A stretch of DNA of 64,000 bases from Clostridia bacterium (GTDB lineage: Bacteria; Bacillota; Clostridia; Lachnospirales; Lachnospiraceae), in contig CAJTEN010000011.1 in the NCBI GenBank assembly GCA_910575245.1, positions 62,001-126,000 on the forward strand, in the 5' to 3' direction. The notes below the pieces were generated by a model. The model was given only the letters and a program-made list of their open reading frames with translations, ran no database searches and had not been told where the DNA came from. The position numbers and the translations under genes are program-made. This document shows positions 42,115-50,987 of the stretch, piece after piece. Within the stretch, counting starts at the first letter, position 1. The number at the start of each line of letters is the position of its first letter.

Positions 42115-44238
42115 TCAACAAATCAGCGCCTTATTCAGCTCCTCGCATCCCGCCAGCACGAACCTGCCGTTTCGAATGACCGGAATGGTCTCTCCTGTCC
42201 CGGTCTGCACTGCCAGTTCCCCGAGTTCGTCATAAGGAATAGTAATATCTGTATGACACTGAAAGTAGGCCTTGCTGACATCTGTGTCACGTAAAGCCGA
42301 CACCTCATTGTCCTTCGCGATGATCTCTTTGCCGTCCTGATTGTATACCCGCACATCTTCCGCGTGAGAATAACAGGTATCCCCCACTGCGAAATGAGGC
42401 CCGGTCTTCTCCGCGATCAGAATCGGCATCTTGTCTTCGATACCGTATTTGCGCGCTGTCACATAGGCTGTCGTATTGGTACCGACGGCGAACTCTCCAA
42501 GGGGCAGTGTATCATGGTGGAACAACACATTATCTTTGATATATTTGCGGTTCTCCTCCTCGCTATTGAAATTGGAACAGCCATAGTCAACGATCATACC
42601 ATTCTCGAATTTCAGCCAGATATCCTTATATTCCAGTCCGTTTAAGAATACCCTTGTCACGTGCAAAGTACCGTCCGTACCGGCCAACACGGGAGATGTA
42701 AACACTTCCCCCACCGGAATATTCACATCCGCCACACAGTTCTCAAAGTTGGTCTCCTTCTCCGGGTTCTTCAGTTCATGCAGGCTGACCGCCAGGTCAG
42801 TCCGGTTGGCTCCGCATCCCTTGACCAGCACGGTCGTTCCCTGATCCAGCACATCGATGATTTTCTGCTGAATCCCCTGATAGAGCTTATAGTCCAGCGT
42901 GTTGATCCGCACAATGTCATCGAAAATCTCTTCATACTGTTCGCCGATATCCGGCACCGGAAAGGCAATGATCGTAAAGCTTCTTTCCTCCCCGGGGATA
43001 TATTCATTCTGCAGCATACCCGCTTTCAACGCATACTCCACAGAAAGCTTCTGCTGTTTCTGCGACAGCCTGCAGGCCGTCTCCTTGCTCTGTGGCACGA
43101 AGGGTTTCTCACCGAAGATTTCCATCACAGCCGGCCCGCCGTGCACTGCCGCCTCCGCCTTGTACTGTTCAAAGGCATTCCGCATGAACTCCAATTTGCG
43201 CTCCACAAGAAGTTTATCCAGAATCAGCGCTATATCCTCCCTATGGTCGTAATCGAACTGTTTATTGGGATTCGCCCCGAAGTATCCGTTCTTATTGACA
43301 CTCCGTCCCTGGAAGATATTACTTCCCGACCGATAAACCGTAGGGCGAAGACCAATTCGGTCAAAATTAAGGACTGCCTGCCGGATCACCCGTTCAAAGC
43401 CGAGGCAGTACCGTAAATTCACTGTCTTCTTGATCGAGATATCCTTATTCCCCGTTTCAAACCCGATCCGGTAGCCTTCCGTATACGTATCTGCCATCAG
43501 GGCTATCTTTTCCTGCGGCATCCCGTTCAAATGTCTCGCCGTGCGCAGTTCGCTCTCTGTAACATACTCCCCGTAATAATACAGATACCTCAGATCCGAC
43601 AGGTCGCTTTCCATCAGGATACGGCAGGCAAAATCTCTCTCCGGGCATACAAGTCCGGCAATCTTCTCACAAGTCTCGGGTTCAGAATAGTCGCTTACGT
43701 ACCAGTAAAGGATCTGACGCAACGTCTCCGCTTCCGGAACAGGCACCGTACCGTCCCTGCCTTCTCCCGCTTCTCTTCCCTCCTGCGCTGCGCACACACA
43801 AGCCTGATAGATCTCCAGCAAAAGTTCCATACGGATCACCATCGCAAACCGGTTCTGCCCGAAAGCCGCCGGTATCATTCCCCGCAGCTCCGCATAGACA
43901 AAGGACAGCATCTGCCCGATTGACTCACCCAGACAATCCACCGCGTAATCCGGATCGGCATAACTGCTCCCATAATGCTCCGGCAAAATATCCTCATACA
44001 GCTTCCTGTTAAAAGCCTGCAGTTCTTCCAGCTTCATCCGGAGAAGCCGTCCACTCTCCACAATCTTCCACGCCTCATCCACATTCATGACAAAAGCCGC
44101 CATACTGCCAAAATATGCCTGCAGACTGTCTCCACAGATTGTCTCTTCCGGTATCTGTCTGATCCTTTCCAGCGCCAGCAGATACCGCTCTGTCTCCAGC
44201 TCGTTTCTGTCCTCATCCGAAATATACAAATCTTCCAT
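42115..44238 (-). CDS. M29 family aminopeptidase, long form
   Basis: A 707-residue protein whose C-terminal half matches the M29 metallo-aminopeptidases, which remove N-terminal residues from peptides. VNIPVGEVFTSPV holds the first metal-binding Glu. LGEFAVGTNTTAY and AEKTGPHFAVGDTCYSH hold the second Glu and the His ligands, and YNQDGKEIIAKDNE follows. Typical M29 enzymes are about 410 residues, so the N-terminal 300 residues are an extra helical domain, known in a long form in Lachnospiraceae. There is no signal peptide. AAAGGGGAG precedes ATG 44238. It follows the DUF6142 gene closely. Confidence 0.9.
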   Translation of the reverse strand: MEDLYISDEDRNELETERYLLALERIRQIPEETICGDSLQAYFGSMAAFVMNVDEAWKIVESGRLLRMKLEELQAFNRKLYEDILPEHYGSSYADPDYAVDCLGESIGQMLSFVYAELRGMIPAAFGQNRFAMVIRMELLLEIYQACVCAAQEGREAGEGRDGTVPVPEAETLRQILYWYVSDYSEPETCEKIAGLVCPERDFACRILMESDLSDLRYLYYYGEYVTESELRTARHLNGMPQEKIALMADTYTEGYRIGFETGNKDISIKKTVNLRYCLGFERVIRQAVLNFDRIGLRPTVYRSGSNIFQGRSVNKNGYFGANPNKQFDYDHREDIALILDKLLVERKLEFMRNAFEQYKAEAAVHGGPAVMEIFGEKPFVPQSKETACRLSQKQQKLSVEYALKAGMLQNEYIPGEERSFTIIAFPVPDIGEQYEEIFDDIVRINTLDYKLYQGIQQKIIDVLDQGTTVLVKGCGANRTDLAVSLHELKNPEKETNFENCVADVNIPVGEVFTSPVLAGTDGTLHVTRVFLNGLEYKDIWLKFENGMIVDYGCSNFNSEEENRKYIKDNVLFHHDTLPLGEFAVGTNTTAYVTARKYGIEDKMPILIAEKTGPHFAVGDTCYSHAEDVRVYNQDGKEIIAKDNEVSALRDTDVSKAYFQCHTDITIPYDELGELAVQTGTGETIPVIRNGRFVLAGCEELNKALIC

Positions 44239-44256
44239 AAACCAAACTCCCCTTTC

Positions 44257-44580
44257 TTACGCGTAAGCGCCCGCATACAAAATCACACTGATCAGCGCAA
44301 GGGCCAGCATGTTCAAAATGATTCCCAAATACGTAAACAGATAGAATTTATCCCGTTCTGTCTTGGAAACCACTCCCAGTCCAATGCCCACAAAAGCATA
44401 GACCATCACAAGCATAGCCGCCGCCCCATACTGTCTCGGGATGTTTCCCACTCTCCGGTAACTCATAAAAACAGCATACGCCAGTGTCGCCAGCGAAATC
44501 ACTCCCAGAATTGAAGACATGATACCTTTTAACGTATGCTCTTTATTGGTAAACATATAGCTGTTCTTTTTCACTTTCAT
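44257..44580 (-). CDS. DUF6142 family small membrane protein
   Basis: A protein of about 107 residues with a short cytoplasmic start (YMFTNKEHTLKGIMS) and three hydrophobic segments (SILGVISLATLAYAVFMS; GAAAMLVMVYAFVGIGLGVV; YLGIILNMLALALISVILYA). It matches DUF6142, a family seen mainly in Lachnospiraceae with no known function. ATG 44580 is very close to GGGAG; GTG 44574 is better spaced and may be the real start. It lies just upstream of the M29 peptidase on the same strand. Confidence 0.75.
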   Translation of the reverse strand: MKVKKNSYMFTNKEHTLKGIMSSILGVISLATLAYAVFMSYRRVGNIPRQYGAAAMLVMVYAFVGIGLGVVSKTERDKFYLFTYLGIILNMLALALISVILYAGAYA

Positions 44581-44713
44581 ACTCCCTGTCTTCTGACTGC
44601 CCGTACCAGGTACACCGCCGCAGTTCCTTATCTCTAATTTCGAAATGGGTATCTTCGTCCTTCCCGAAAACACCCATTTACCGTCTGCGCCGTACTGCCT
44701 AGTTACAGTATAC

Positions 44714-44866
44714 TCAAAATAAAATCTTGCTTCTTCCGGCCAGAAGCTTGGCTCCGCTAATCAGCAGAAGCACACCGCTCGCCACGCCCGCCACAAGTAC
44801 TGCCACACCCACAGCGATGTTCAGCGCGCCGGAACCGCCCATAACTTTATAAATTCTCTCTTCCAT
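44714..44866 (-). CDS. 50-residue small membrane protein
   Basis: A short ORF with a good GGAGG ribosome-binding site before ATG 44866. It begins MEERIYKVMGGSGAL. A hydrophobic, Gly/Ala/Val-rich stretch of about 28 residues (from ALNIAVGVAVLVAGVASG) follows, then it ends ISGAKLLAGRSKILF. One or two membrane passes are likely. It lies 15 bases from the pyrE stop on the same strand. I do not know a function, but coding signals and codon use are consistent with a real gene. Confidence 0.65.
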   Translation of the reverse strand: MEERIYKVMGGSGALNIAVGVAVLVAGVASGVLLLISGAKLLAGRSKILF

Positions 44867-44881
44867 TCCTTACCTCCAAGT

Positions 44882-45559
44882 CTATTTTGCGCCATACTGT
44901 TCATAGTATGCATCGATCGCACTCTTTAATGTATCGTCGATGTAAACCGTCCCTTGATACGGCTGATTGTAAAGGCACTCTACCACCTCTTCCATCGTCA
45001 CGATGGCATTTGCGTCGAATCCGTATTTCTCCCGTATCTCCCAAAGCGCACTTTTCTCGCTGTCCAGTCCGCGCTCCATGCGGTTGAGCGAAACCATCAA
45101 TCCCCTGATCTCCACATCTGCCTGCTGTCTTAAGATCGGGAATGTTTCCTCGATGGACTTACCGGAAGTAGTCACATCCTCAATGACCACAACTCTGTCG
45201 CCGTCCTGCAGCTTACTGCCCAGCAGGATTCCCGTGTCACCATGATCCTTTACTTCTTTCCTGTTAGAGCAGTACCTGACCTCCTTGCCATACAACTCAC
45301 TGATAGCCATCGTCGTGGCCACGGAAAGCGGTATTCCCTTATAGGCCGGTCCGAACAGCACATCGAAATCCAGTCCGTAATGGTCATGGATTGCCTTCGC
45401 ATAGTACTCGCCCAGTCTGCGCAGCTGCATTCCCGTTACATATGCCCCCGCATTCATGAAGAAAGGGGATTTCCGGCCACTCTTCAATGTGAAATCGCCA
45501 AACTTCAACACCTGGCTGTCCACCATGAATTCTATAAACTCTCTCTTATATTGTTCCAT
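44882..45559 (-). CDS. pyrE: Orotate phosphoribosyltransferase
   Basis: A 225-residue enzyme that joins orotate to PRPP to give OMP. The PRPP-binding motif is seen as VVVIEDVTTSGKS. The opening EFIEFMVDSQVLKFGDFTLKSGRKSPFFMNAG is typical. The start at 45559 (MEQYKREF) is chosen because AAAGGAG lies upstream and the residues before it are not family-like. It is directly downstream of pyrF, so the last two steps of UMP synthesis are encoded together. Confidence 0.97.
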   Translation of the reverse strand: MEQYKREFIEFMVDSQVLKFGDFTLKSGRKSPFFMNAGAYVTGMQLRRLGEYYAKAIHDHYGLDFDVLFGPAYKGIPLSVATTMAISELYGKEVRYCSNRKEVKDHGDTGILLGSKLQDGDRVVVIEDVTTSGKSIEETFPILRQQADVEIRGLMVSLNRMERGLDSEKSALWEIREKYGFDANAIVTMEEVVECLYNQPYQGTVYIDDTLKSAIDAYYEQYGAK

Positions 45560-45635
45560 CTCGCTGTAAACTCCTTTACCGGGCCTGCTGTCCAAAACGC
45601 CTGTCCGTACAGCGGACCACTCCCTGCCCGTGTCT

Positions 45636-46592
45636 CTATCGATTTGCCAGTGCCTGTGCGATGTCTTCCTTCATAGCCAGGACTGCCGCCCTTGACGCAT
45701 CCGCGAAGTTCTCCGCGCCGTACTGTGCATACTGTTCCTGTTGGTATGCGGCAATGATCCCTCTGGAAGAATTGACAATCGCTCCCAGACCGTCTTCGTC
45801 AAAGAAATGTACCAGATCAGCACCCTTACCGCCCTGGGCACCGTATCCCGGCACCAGGATATATGCCTTAGGCATAATCTTACGTAAGATTCTGCCCTGC
45901 TCCGGATAGGTGGCGCCAACCACCGCGCCCACATAACTGTAAGAATCTCCCATACATGCGGCTCCCCATGCCGCCACCTGTTCGCCCACAATCTCATAAA
46001 GCGGCCGATCCGCCTCCTGCCCCGGATTCTCCCCGCCGCACCTTACCAGACGGTCCTGAAATTCTCCGCTGCTCGGATTCGAGGTTTTAACCAGGACAAA
46101 AATCCCCTTCTTCTCTTCCCCGCACACCTTAATAAAGGGGGTTACTCCATCGGAACCAAGATAAGGATTCACTGTCACAAAATCCTCGTCGAATCCTCTG
46201 CACATGGTACTTCCCACCTGAACCTGTCCCAGATGTCCCACCGCATAGGCCTCCGAAGTGGAACCGATATCACCGCGCTTGATATCCCCGATCACCACAA
46301 GATCCTTCTCTTTGCAGTACTCTACCGTCTTCTGAAAAGCAATCAGCCCTTCCGTGCCGAACTGCTCATACATGGCGATCTGCGGCTTCACCGCCGGAAT
46401 CAAGTCATAAACCGCATCAATGATTGCCTTATTATACAGTAAGACCGCCTCCGCGGCTCCTTTCAGAGTCTCGCCGTACTGCCCGAAAGCCTGCTGCTTA
46501 ATATGCTCCGGCACGAATTTCATAGTGGGATCCAGCCCTACCACGATAGGCGCCCCTGTTTTCTTAATCTTATTCACCAATTTATTGATCAA
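45636..46592 (-). CDS. pyrF: Orotidine 5'-phosphate decarboxylase (type 2)
   Basis: A 318-residue enzyme that removes CO2 from OMP to give UMP. The length and the motifs VGLDPTMKFVPEHI and VIGDIKRGDIGSTSEAY with the catalytic Lys/Asp identify the longer type 2 form. VPGYGAQGGKGADL near the C-terminus binds phosphate. It overlaps the upstream Nudix-like gene by four bases (ATGA) and lies upstream of pyrE. No attenuator could be assigned. Confidence 0.96.
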   Translation of the reverse strand: MINKLVNKIKKTGAPIVVGLDPTMKFVPEHIKQQAFGQYGETLKGAAEAVLLYNKAIIDAVYDLIPAVKPQIAMYEQFGTEGLIAFQKTVEYCKEKDLVVIGDIKRGDIGSTSEAYAVGHLGQVQVGSTMCRGFDEDFVTVNPYLGSDGVTPFIKVCGEEKKGIFVLVKTSNPSSGEFQDRLVRCGGENPGQEADRPLYEIVGEQVAAWGAACMGDSYSYVGAVVGATYPEQGRILRKIMPKAYILVPGYGAQGGKGADLVHFFDEDGLGAIVNSSRGIIAAYQQEQYAQYGAENFADASRAAVLAMKEDIAQALANR

Positions 46593-46993
46593 AGTCTCTT
46601 ATCCTCCAGGTCATTCAATATATAAAGATTATCGATATACTCCGGGAACTCCTCCCTGGAAATCCATTTCCACTCCCCGTACTCTTCCGGCAGGACAATA
46701 CGTTCTTCATCCTCGTCCTGAATTGAGCACAGATAGGCAATCCCCACACAGTGGGTATCCCCCAGCAGGTTAGACCAGGTATACTCGATCCTCTCTATGG
46801 CGCCTTCTACCGACAGCTGCTCCTCTATAGCGCGCAGCATGGTATGATCCGGAGCCTCCCCGTGCTGTACCTGGGCATCAATAAATTCCCATACAAAAGA
46901 GTTCGGAATATGGTCATCCACCCAACGTTTGATCACCAGGTATTCATCGCCTTTTTTGATAATGCCCTTTACCCGTATATAAGTATCCTTCAT
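46589..46993 (-). CDS. Nudix-fold protein with degenerate Nudix box, coupled to pyrF
   Basis: A 134-residue protein with the general layout of Nudix hydrolases (YIRVKGIIKKGDEYLVIKRW at the start, EYGEWKWISREEFPEYI at the end). The Nudix box should contain G-x5-E-x7-REU-x-EE-x-GU. Here the region QHGEAPDHTMLRAIEEQLS keeps Arg and one Glu but lacks the second Glu, the Glu after Arg and the final Gly. Catalysis is therefore doubtful. It is coupled by ATGA to pyrF, which hints at a nucleotide-linked or regulatory role. Confidence 0.78.
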   Translation of the reverse strand: MKDTYIRVKGIIKKGDEYLVIKRWVDDHIPNSFVWEFIDAQVQHGEAPDHTMLRAIEEQLSVEGAIERIEYTWSNLLGDTHCVGIAYLCSIQDEDEERIVLPEEYGEWKWISREEFPEYIDNLYILNDLEDKRL

Positions 46994-47132
46994 TCCTCTA
47001 CCTTACCTTCCCGATAAGCCGCAGATCCCTCCGTAACAGCCCAGACCGCTCCTCTGTTACTGCCCTCTGCCGTTATCTAAAATAGTATCATTGCCCTGTC
47101 CACCTGTCAATCTGCAAACACAGAGGACAAAA

Positions 47133-48233
47133 TCATCTGGTTTTCAAGAATTCATATTCCCGCTTCGCCGTCCCGTCATCCGGATAAGAAGTCAGATAAC
47201 TGCTCATCAGCGCAGACGCGGTCTTATAATCTCCCATGTATTCATAGGCCACAATCTCATTGAATTTAAGCGTCTGCAGCATGCCGTTATCCTCGATCTT
47301 CATCGCCGCCTGAAAAGCCTCCAGCGCCTGGCTGTATTCCTTCATCTCCATCCTGCACAGCCCCAGCTGGTTATAGATCTCTGCCTTGCTCTGGTCATTC
47401 TCCGTATATCCGGCGTAAATCCCCGAAGCATAGTTATAATCCCCCAGCGCTTCGTAGGTTCTTCCAAGATAGAGCGCCGCTCCATACTCCTTCGACGTAT
47501 CAAGCCTGGACAAATGATCCCGGGCATTCTCATAGTCGCCCATATAATAGCACATGCGGCCCATGTCGTAATCGGAGATGGACTTCTCATTCTCAGCCAT
47601 CGCCTTCTGCAGATAAGTGATGCCCGCGTCCTTATAGCCATACTCTTCCAGCGCCATATAAATACGGAGCATCTGGTCATAGTCCTTTCCGTCCAGGGCA
47701 ATGGCCGCGTCAAAATCCTTACTGGCTTCTTCAAACAGGTTCTGGGACAGCTTGACATATCCTCTCAGAAAGCAGGCATCCTTCTCCTTCGGCCGAAGCG
47801 CCAAGATCGCGTCATAAGCCTTCACCGCATCCTGAGGACGCCCACTCTTATAATAGGCAGTGGCGAGATAATAATTGATGTCAAAATCCATATCCTCGAC
47901 TCTTCCGCCGCTCTCATGCAGCGCCGCCTCCAAATAGAGAATGGCATTCTCATACTGGGTCAGTCCCATGTAGGCCAGTCCCATGCCGCGGTATAGCTTC
48001 CGCTTCTCTTCTCCCTCCTCCAGGGCGCTGTCAAAATATCCAAGTGCCTCTTCATACGCCAGAGCCTCAACGGCATCCATCCCCTGCTTCGTATAGCTGA
48101 CCTGCCTCTGTGTACCGCATCCGGCCAGCAGCAGCACCGCCATAGCCAGCGGCAGTACACATCCCGCTCGATGCTGCCGGCCTGTCCTGTCCTGCTGGCT
48201 TATCCTCTTTCTCATTAAAGTATCTATCATCAT
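47133..48233 (-). CDS. TPR-repeat lipoprotein
   Basis: A 366-residue surface protein. After a basic N-terminus a hydrophobic stretch ends in the lipobox LLLAGC (lipidated Cys near residue 39). The mature part is a chain of tetratricopeptide repeats, with about eight recognisable 34-residue units from residue 50 onward (EALGYFDSALEEGE, AILYLEAALHE, AVKAYDAILALRPKEK, YSQALEAFQAAMKIE). Such proteins act as scaffolds at the membrane. The start at 48233 is uncertain; ATG 48230 and ATG 48215 are alternatives. It is transcribed away from the YdcF-like gene at 48372 with a 138-base gap. Confidence 0.82.
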   Translation of the reverse strand: MMIDTLMRKRISQQDRTGRQHRAGCVLPLAMAVLLLAGCGTQRQVSYTKQGMDAVEALAYEEALGYFDSALEEGEEKRKLYRGMGLAYMGLTQYENAILYLEAALHESGGRVEDMDFDINYYLATAYYKSGRPQDAVKAYDAILALRPKEKDACFLRGYVKLSQNLFEEASKDFDAAIALDGKDYDQMLRIYMALEEYGYKDAGITYLQKAMAENEKSISDYDMGRMCYYMGDYENARDHLSRLDTSKEYGAALYLGRTYEALGDYNYASGIYAGYTENDQSKAEIYNQLGLCRMEMKEYSQALEAFQAAMKIEDNGMLQTLKFNEIVAYEYMGDYKTASALMSSYLTSYPDDGTAKREYEFLKTR

Positions 48234-48371
48234 CTTATCCGGTTTCTTACTCTTCTCTGTTCCATTCGTCCGTCTGTAACAGACTGCTGAAAGCAGACGG
48301 ACGTTACTTCGCTTATTCCAGAAACATCATACCATATCCTGCCTTCAAATCCAATCAAGGCAGTGATTTTT

Positions 48372-49127
48372 TTATAAAAAATTCCCAAATACGAAATCTT
48401 TCATCACGCCGAAAAATTCCCTCACCATATTATTCAGCTGTAAATATACATTGGACCGTGCCGAAATACCGCACACATCCCGAAACCCGGCAGCCTTCGC
48501 CAGCGAAACCCCTCTGAATACATGGAAGTTATTGGTAACGATTCCCACACTGCTGTCCAGGTCACCGATCAGCGCGGCACTGTAGGCAATATTCTCTGAT
48601 GTATCGGTAGACTGGTCCTCTTTCACGATCCGCTCCGGTTCTATCCCTCTGCCTGTGAGATACTGATACATCCCCTCCGCTTCACTGCAGGGTTCATTAC
48701 GTCCCTGCCCTCCTGATACGATGCAGACCGTATTCTCATTGGCCGTCAGATATTCATATGCCTTATCCAGACGGAACTTAAGCACTGCGCTCGGCCCCTT
48801 CTCCTTCATCTGTGCTCCCAGCACAATAATATAGTCCAGATCTGCCTTTCCTTCATCATGATATCTGCTTACAATACATCCCTCCACAATGGCAAAGAGA
48901 AGGATTCCTGCCGCCATAAGCAAACAGAAAGTACGCCGCAGCAGCCCCGGCGCCTTATCCCACAGCCCGAAATGCAGCATACCCGCAAACACCGTCAGGC
49001 AGATACCTCCCGCCGCCCACACAAGATAAAACCTGCTGCCCGATCTGAGCAGAAACACTGCCGCGCAGTATAGAAAGCAGAACACTGCCGCCAGAATACA
49101 TAACACGCCCATAAGTCTCTTTCCCAT
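48372..49127 (-). CDS. YdcF/ElyC family membrane protein (DUF218)
   Basis: A 251-residue protein with three membrane helices in the first 90 residues (VLCILAAVFCFLYCAAVFLL; YLVWAAGGICLTVFAGML; FCLLMAAGILLFAIV). A DUF218 domain follows. Its motifs are visible: YIIVLGAQMKEKGPSAVLKFRLDKA, CIVSGGQGRNEPCSEAEGM, IVKEDQSTDTSENI and VGIVTNNFHVFRG. Members such as ElyC and SanA affect envelope integrity or vancomycin tolerance in enterobacteria; the activity is not well defined. The gene stands between the TPR lipoprotein and the Hpt gene. Confidence 0.88.
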   Translation of the reverse strand: MGKRLMGVLCILAAVFCFLYCAAVFLLRSGSRFYLVWAAGGICLTVFAGMLHFGLWDKAPGLLRRTFCLLMAAGILLFAIVEGCIVSRYHDEGKADLDYIIVLGAQMKEKGPSAVLKFRLDKAYEYLTANENTVCIVSGGQGRNEPCSEAEGMYQYLTGRGIEPERIVKEDQSTDTSENIAYSAALIGDLDSSVGIVTNNFHVFRGVSLAKAAGFRDVCGISARSNVYLQLNNMVREFFGVMKDFVFGNFL

Positions 49128-49352
49128 CCTGAATTCATTCCCTTTCCCTGTATTTTCTCTTTTTTATCGGCAAGTAACGGTTCAGGAAAACCTGCGCATT
49201 CCGAATGTGGACAGCAGCCTCCGATGTCCTGTATCCGGCATAACAGAAGAAGCAGGCTCGACCGGCCTGCCCCATACTCTTCCACTACTCTGTTGCCCAC
49301 TATTCACCGACACGGTCAGCGCTGCTCCTGCAAACCCGTTACCATACGCTGC

Positions 49353-49700
49353 CTATAAAGACTGAATCACTTCCCGTGTCCTGTCGTACATCTCCGTCAC
49401 CTGATCCATATAGGTAAGAATCTTCTCTTCGTCGTAAGGCTCTGACCGTACCTCATCCGTCAGCGGCACCGCGTATTCCAGAATGCCGTCCAGACCGAGA
49501 TTCCCGCACAGGCCCTTCACTGTATGGGCATAGGTAAAAGCATCCTTCCAGCGCTTCTCGTCTACCGCCTTCCGCAGTTCTCCATAGTTCTTGTCATCGA
49601 GGAATTTCCGCAGCATCCTCAGATAAAAATCCTCCTTACCCATGAAGCGCTTGAGCACCTCATCATATTTCACACCGATTGTCTGCAATTTCTCTCTCAT
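49353..49700 (-). CDS. Hpt (histidine phosphotransfer) domain protein
   Basis: A 115-residue single-domain phosphorelay protein. The phospho-acceptor is His59 in FTYAHTVKGLCGNLGL, within a four-helix bundle. It would pass phosphate between the receiver of a hybrid kinase and another receiver. The large hybrid kinase at 50988-54131 lacks an Hpt domain of its own, so this protein is its likely partner, although about 1.3 kb and the hemerythrin gene lie between. AGGGGATGAG precedes the start at 49700. Confidence 0.88.
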   Translation of the reverse strand: MREKLQTIGVKYDEVLKRFMGKEDFYLRMLRKFLDDKNYGELRKAVDEKRWKDAFTYAHTVKGLCGNLGLDGILEYAVPLTDEVRSEPYDEEKILTYMDQVTEMYDRTREVIQSL

Positions 49701-50004
49701 TCGCTCATCCCCTTATCATACTTGTGCCCATGTCTGCTTCGGCACAAGCAGCTGCCATCCTTTTCTTTTTTATATTTTTTCCTGGGACTACAAACGTCCA
49801 CAATAAAGTGTAGATTTGATATCCGTACTGTTACCAAATCTTCTATATTTAGATTACGTTCTTTTCGGGTAAATAGCAAGTATTTTTTATTTTTCTCCGT
49901 TGTATAATTAAAAAAGTCGTGATAGAATTTCCATAGATTAAAACCATATCTAATACCCGGTTTTGACAGTAAATCATTTTCAACGATAAGGAGATGTTAC
50001 GAAT
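49701..50004. other. AT-rich intergenic region between Hpt and hemerythrin genes
   Basis: No gene is seen. A TATAAT box (49903-49908) lies about 100 bases upstream of the hemerythrin start, without a convincing -35 box. AAGGAG lies just before the start codon. Confidence 0.4.
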
Positions 50005-50901
50005 ATGGCAGAAATCAAATGGAATGACCGTTATAATCTAGGCGTGGAAGAAATTGACAAAGCGCACCAGAAGCTTTTTGCGATCGTCAACAAACTGATC
50101 TCTTTCACCGAGAATCCGGATAAGCAGCAACATGCCTGCCGGGAAGGAATCAAATATTTTAAAAGCTACACTCTCAGACATTTCGCGGAAGAGGAAGCTT
50201 ACATGCAGTCCATTGCTTACGCGAAACTATCTATGCACAAGCGTCTGCACAATAATCTTCGGGATAAGACTCTGCCTGCCCTGGAGGATGAACTGGAAGC
50301 ACAGAACTACTCGGTTGAGTCCGTACAGCATTTCATCGGAATCTGTGTCGGATGGCTGACCAGCCATATTATGGTGGAGGATCTTGCCATCATCGGTAAA
50401 AATACCAATAAATGGGTATATAAACCCTCCGAAGATAAGCTGGATTCCGTTATCAAAGCAGCAACCCAGGGACTGAAGACTCTGTGCCGTTCCCGGATAC
50501 AGCTTGTCAGCCAACAATACAGCGGAGAATCCTTTACTTCCGGCAATCTTCTCTGCTACCGTTTAACCTATTCAGCCAAGGCCAATGATCAGCAGCAATT
50601 CTATCTGGTATATGAAGAGTCTGCCGCCATCCGTACCCTCAGTGATATTCTGGATATGGAGATCAAGCGGCTGGACAAAACCGTGGTGGATGCCATGCGG
50701 ATGCTCTCGGTTCAGTATGTAGATTACATCAAGAAATATTTTCCCGGCTCCGACAGGTACACAATGGCGAAGACGAACCTGCTGAGTTTTGATCAGTTTA
50801 CCAAGATCTTCTATAAGCAGTGCCCTGTCTGCAGTCTTCTGTTTAATGTGGATGACAAGGGATATGTTGTCCTGTGTGTTGACATGTTTGCTACTCCATA
50901 A
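50005..50901 (+). CDS. Bacteriohemerythrin with extra C-terminal domain
   Basis: A 298-residue protein whose first 130 residues are a hemerythrin domain, which binds O2 at a di-iron centre. The ligands are visible: His21 (KAHQKLF), His59 and Glu63 (RHFAEEEAYM), His78 and His82 (MHKRLHNN), His121 and Asp126 (SHIMVED). This complete set suggests real oxygen binding. The remaining 165 residues form an unrecognised alpha/beta domain (LLCYRLTYSAKANDQQQFYLVYEES; FYKQCPVCSLLFNVDDKGYVVLCVDMF). AAGGAG precedes the start. It converges on the hybrid kinase gene with a shared terminator. Confidence 0.93.
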   Translation: MAEIKWNDRYNLGVEEIDKAHQKLFAIVNKLISFTENPDKQQHACREGIKYFKSYTLRHFAEEEAYMQSIAYAKLSMHKRLHNNLRDKTLPALEDELEAQNYSVESVQHFIGICVGWLTSHIMVEDLAIIGKNTNKWVYKPSEDKLDSVIKAATQGLKTLCRSRIQLVSQQYSGESFTSGNLLCYRLTYSAKANDQQQFYLVYEESAAIRTLSDILDMEIKRLDKTVVDAMRMLSVQYVDYIKKYFPGSDRYTMAKTNLLSFDQFTKIFYKQCPVCSLLFNVDDKGYVVLCVDMFATP

Positions 50902-50920
50902 TTATCCTGCGTTACATAGA

Positions 50921-50953
50921 AGGAACTGTTACCTCCACCGCAACAGTTCCTTT
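50921..50953. terminator. Bidirectional terminator between hemerythrin and hybrid kinase genes
   Basis: AGGAACTGTT (50921-50930) and AACAGTTCCT (50942-50951) form a perfect 10-bp stem with T-rich flanking sequence on the plus strand. It can serve both converging genes. Confidence 0.75.
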
Positions 50954-50987
50954 CTTTATGCGCCGGTACGCTCAGCGCAGCTCCTCA

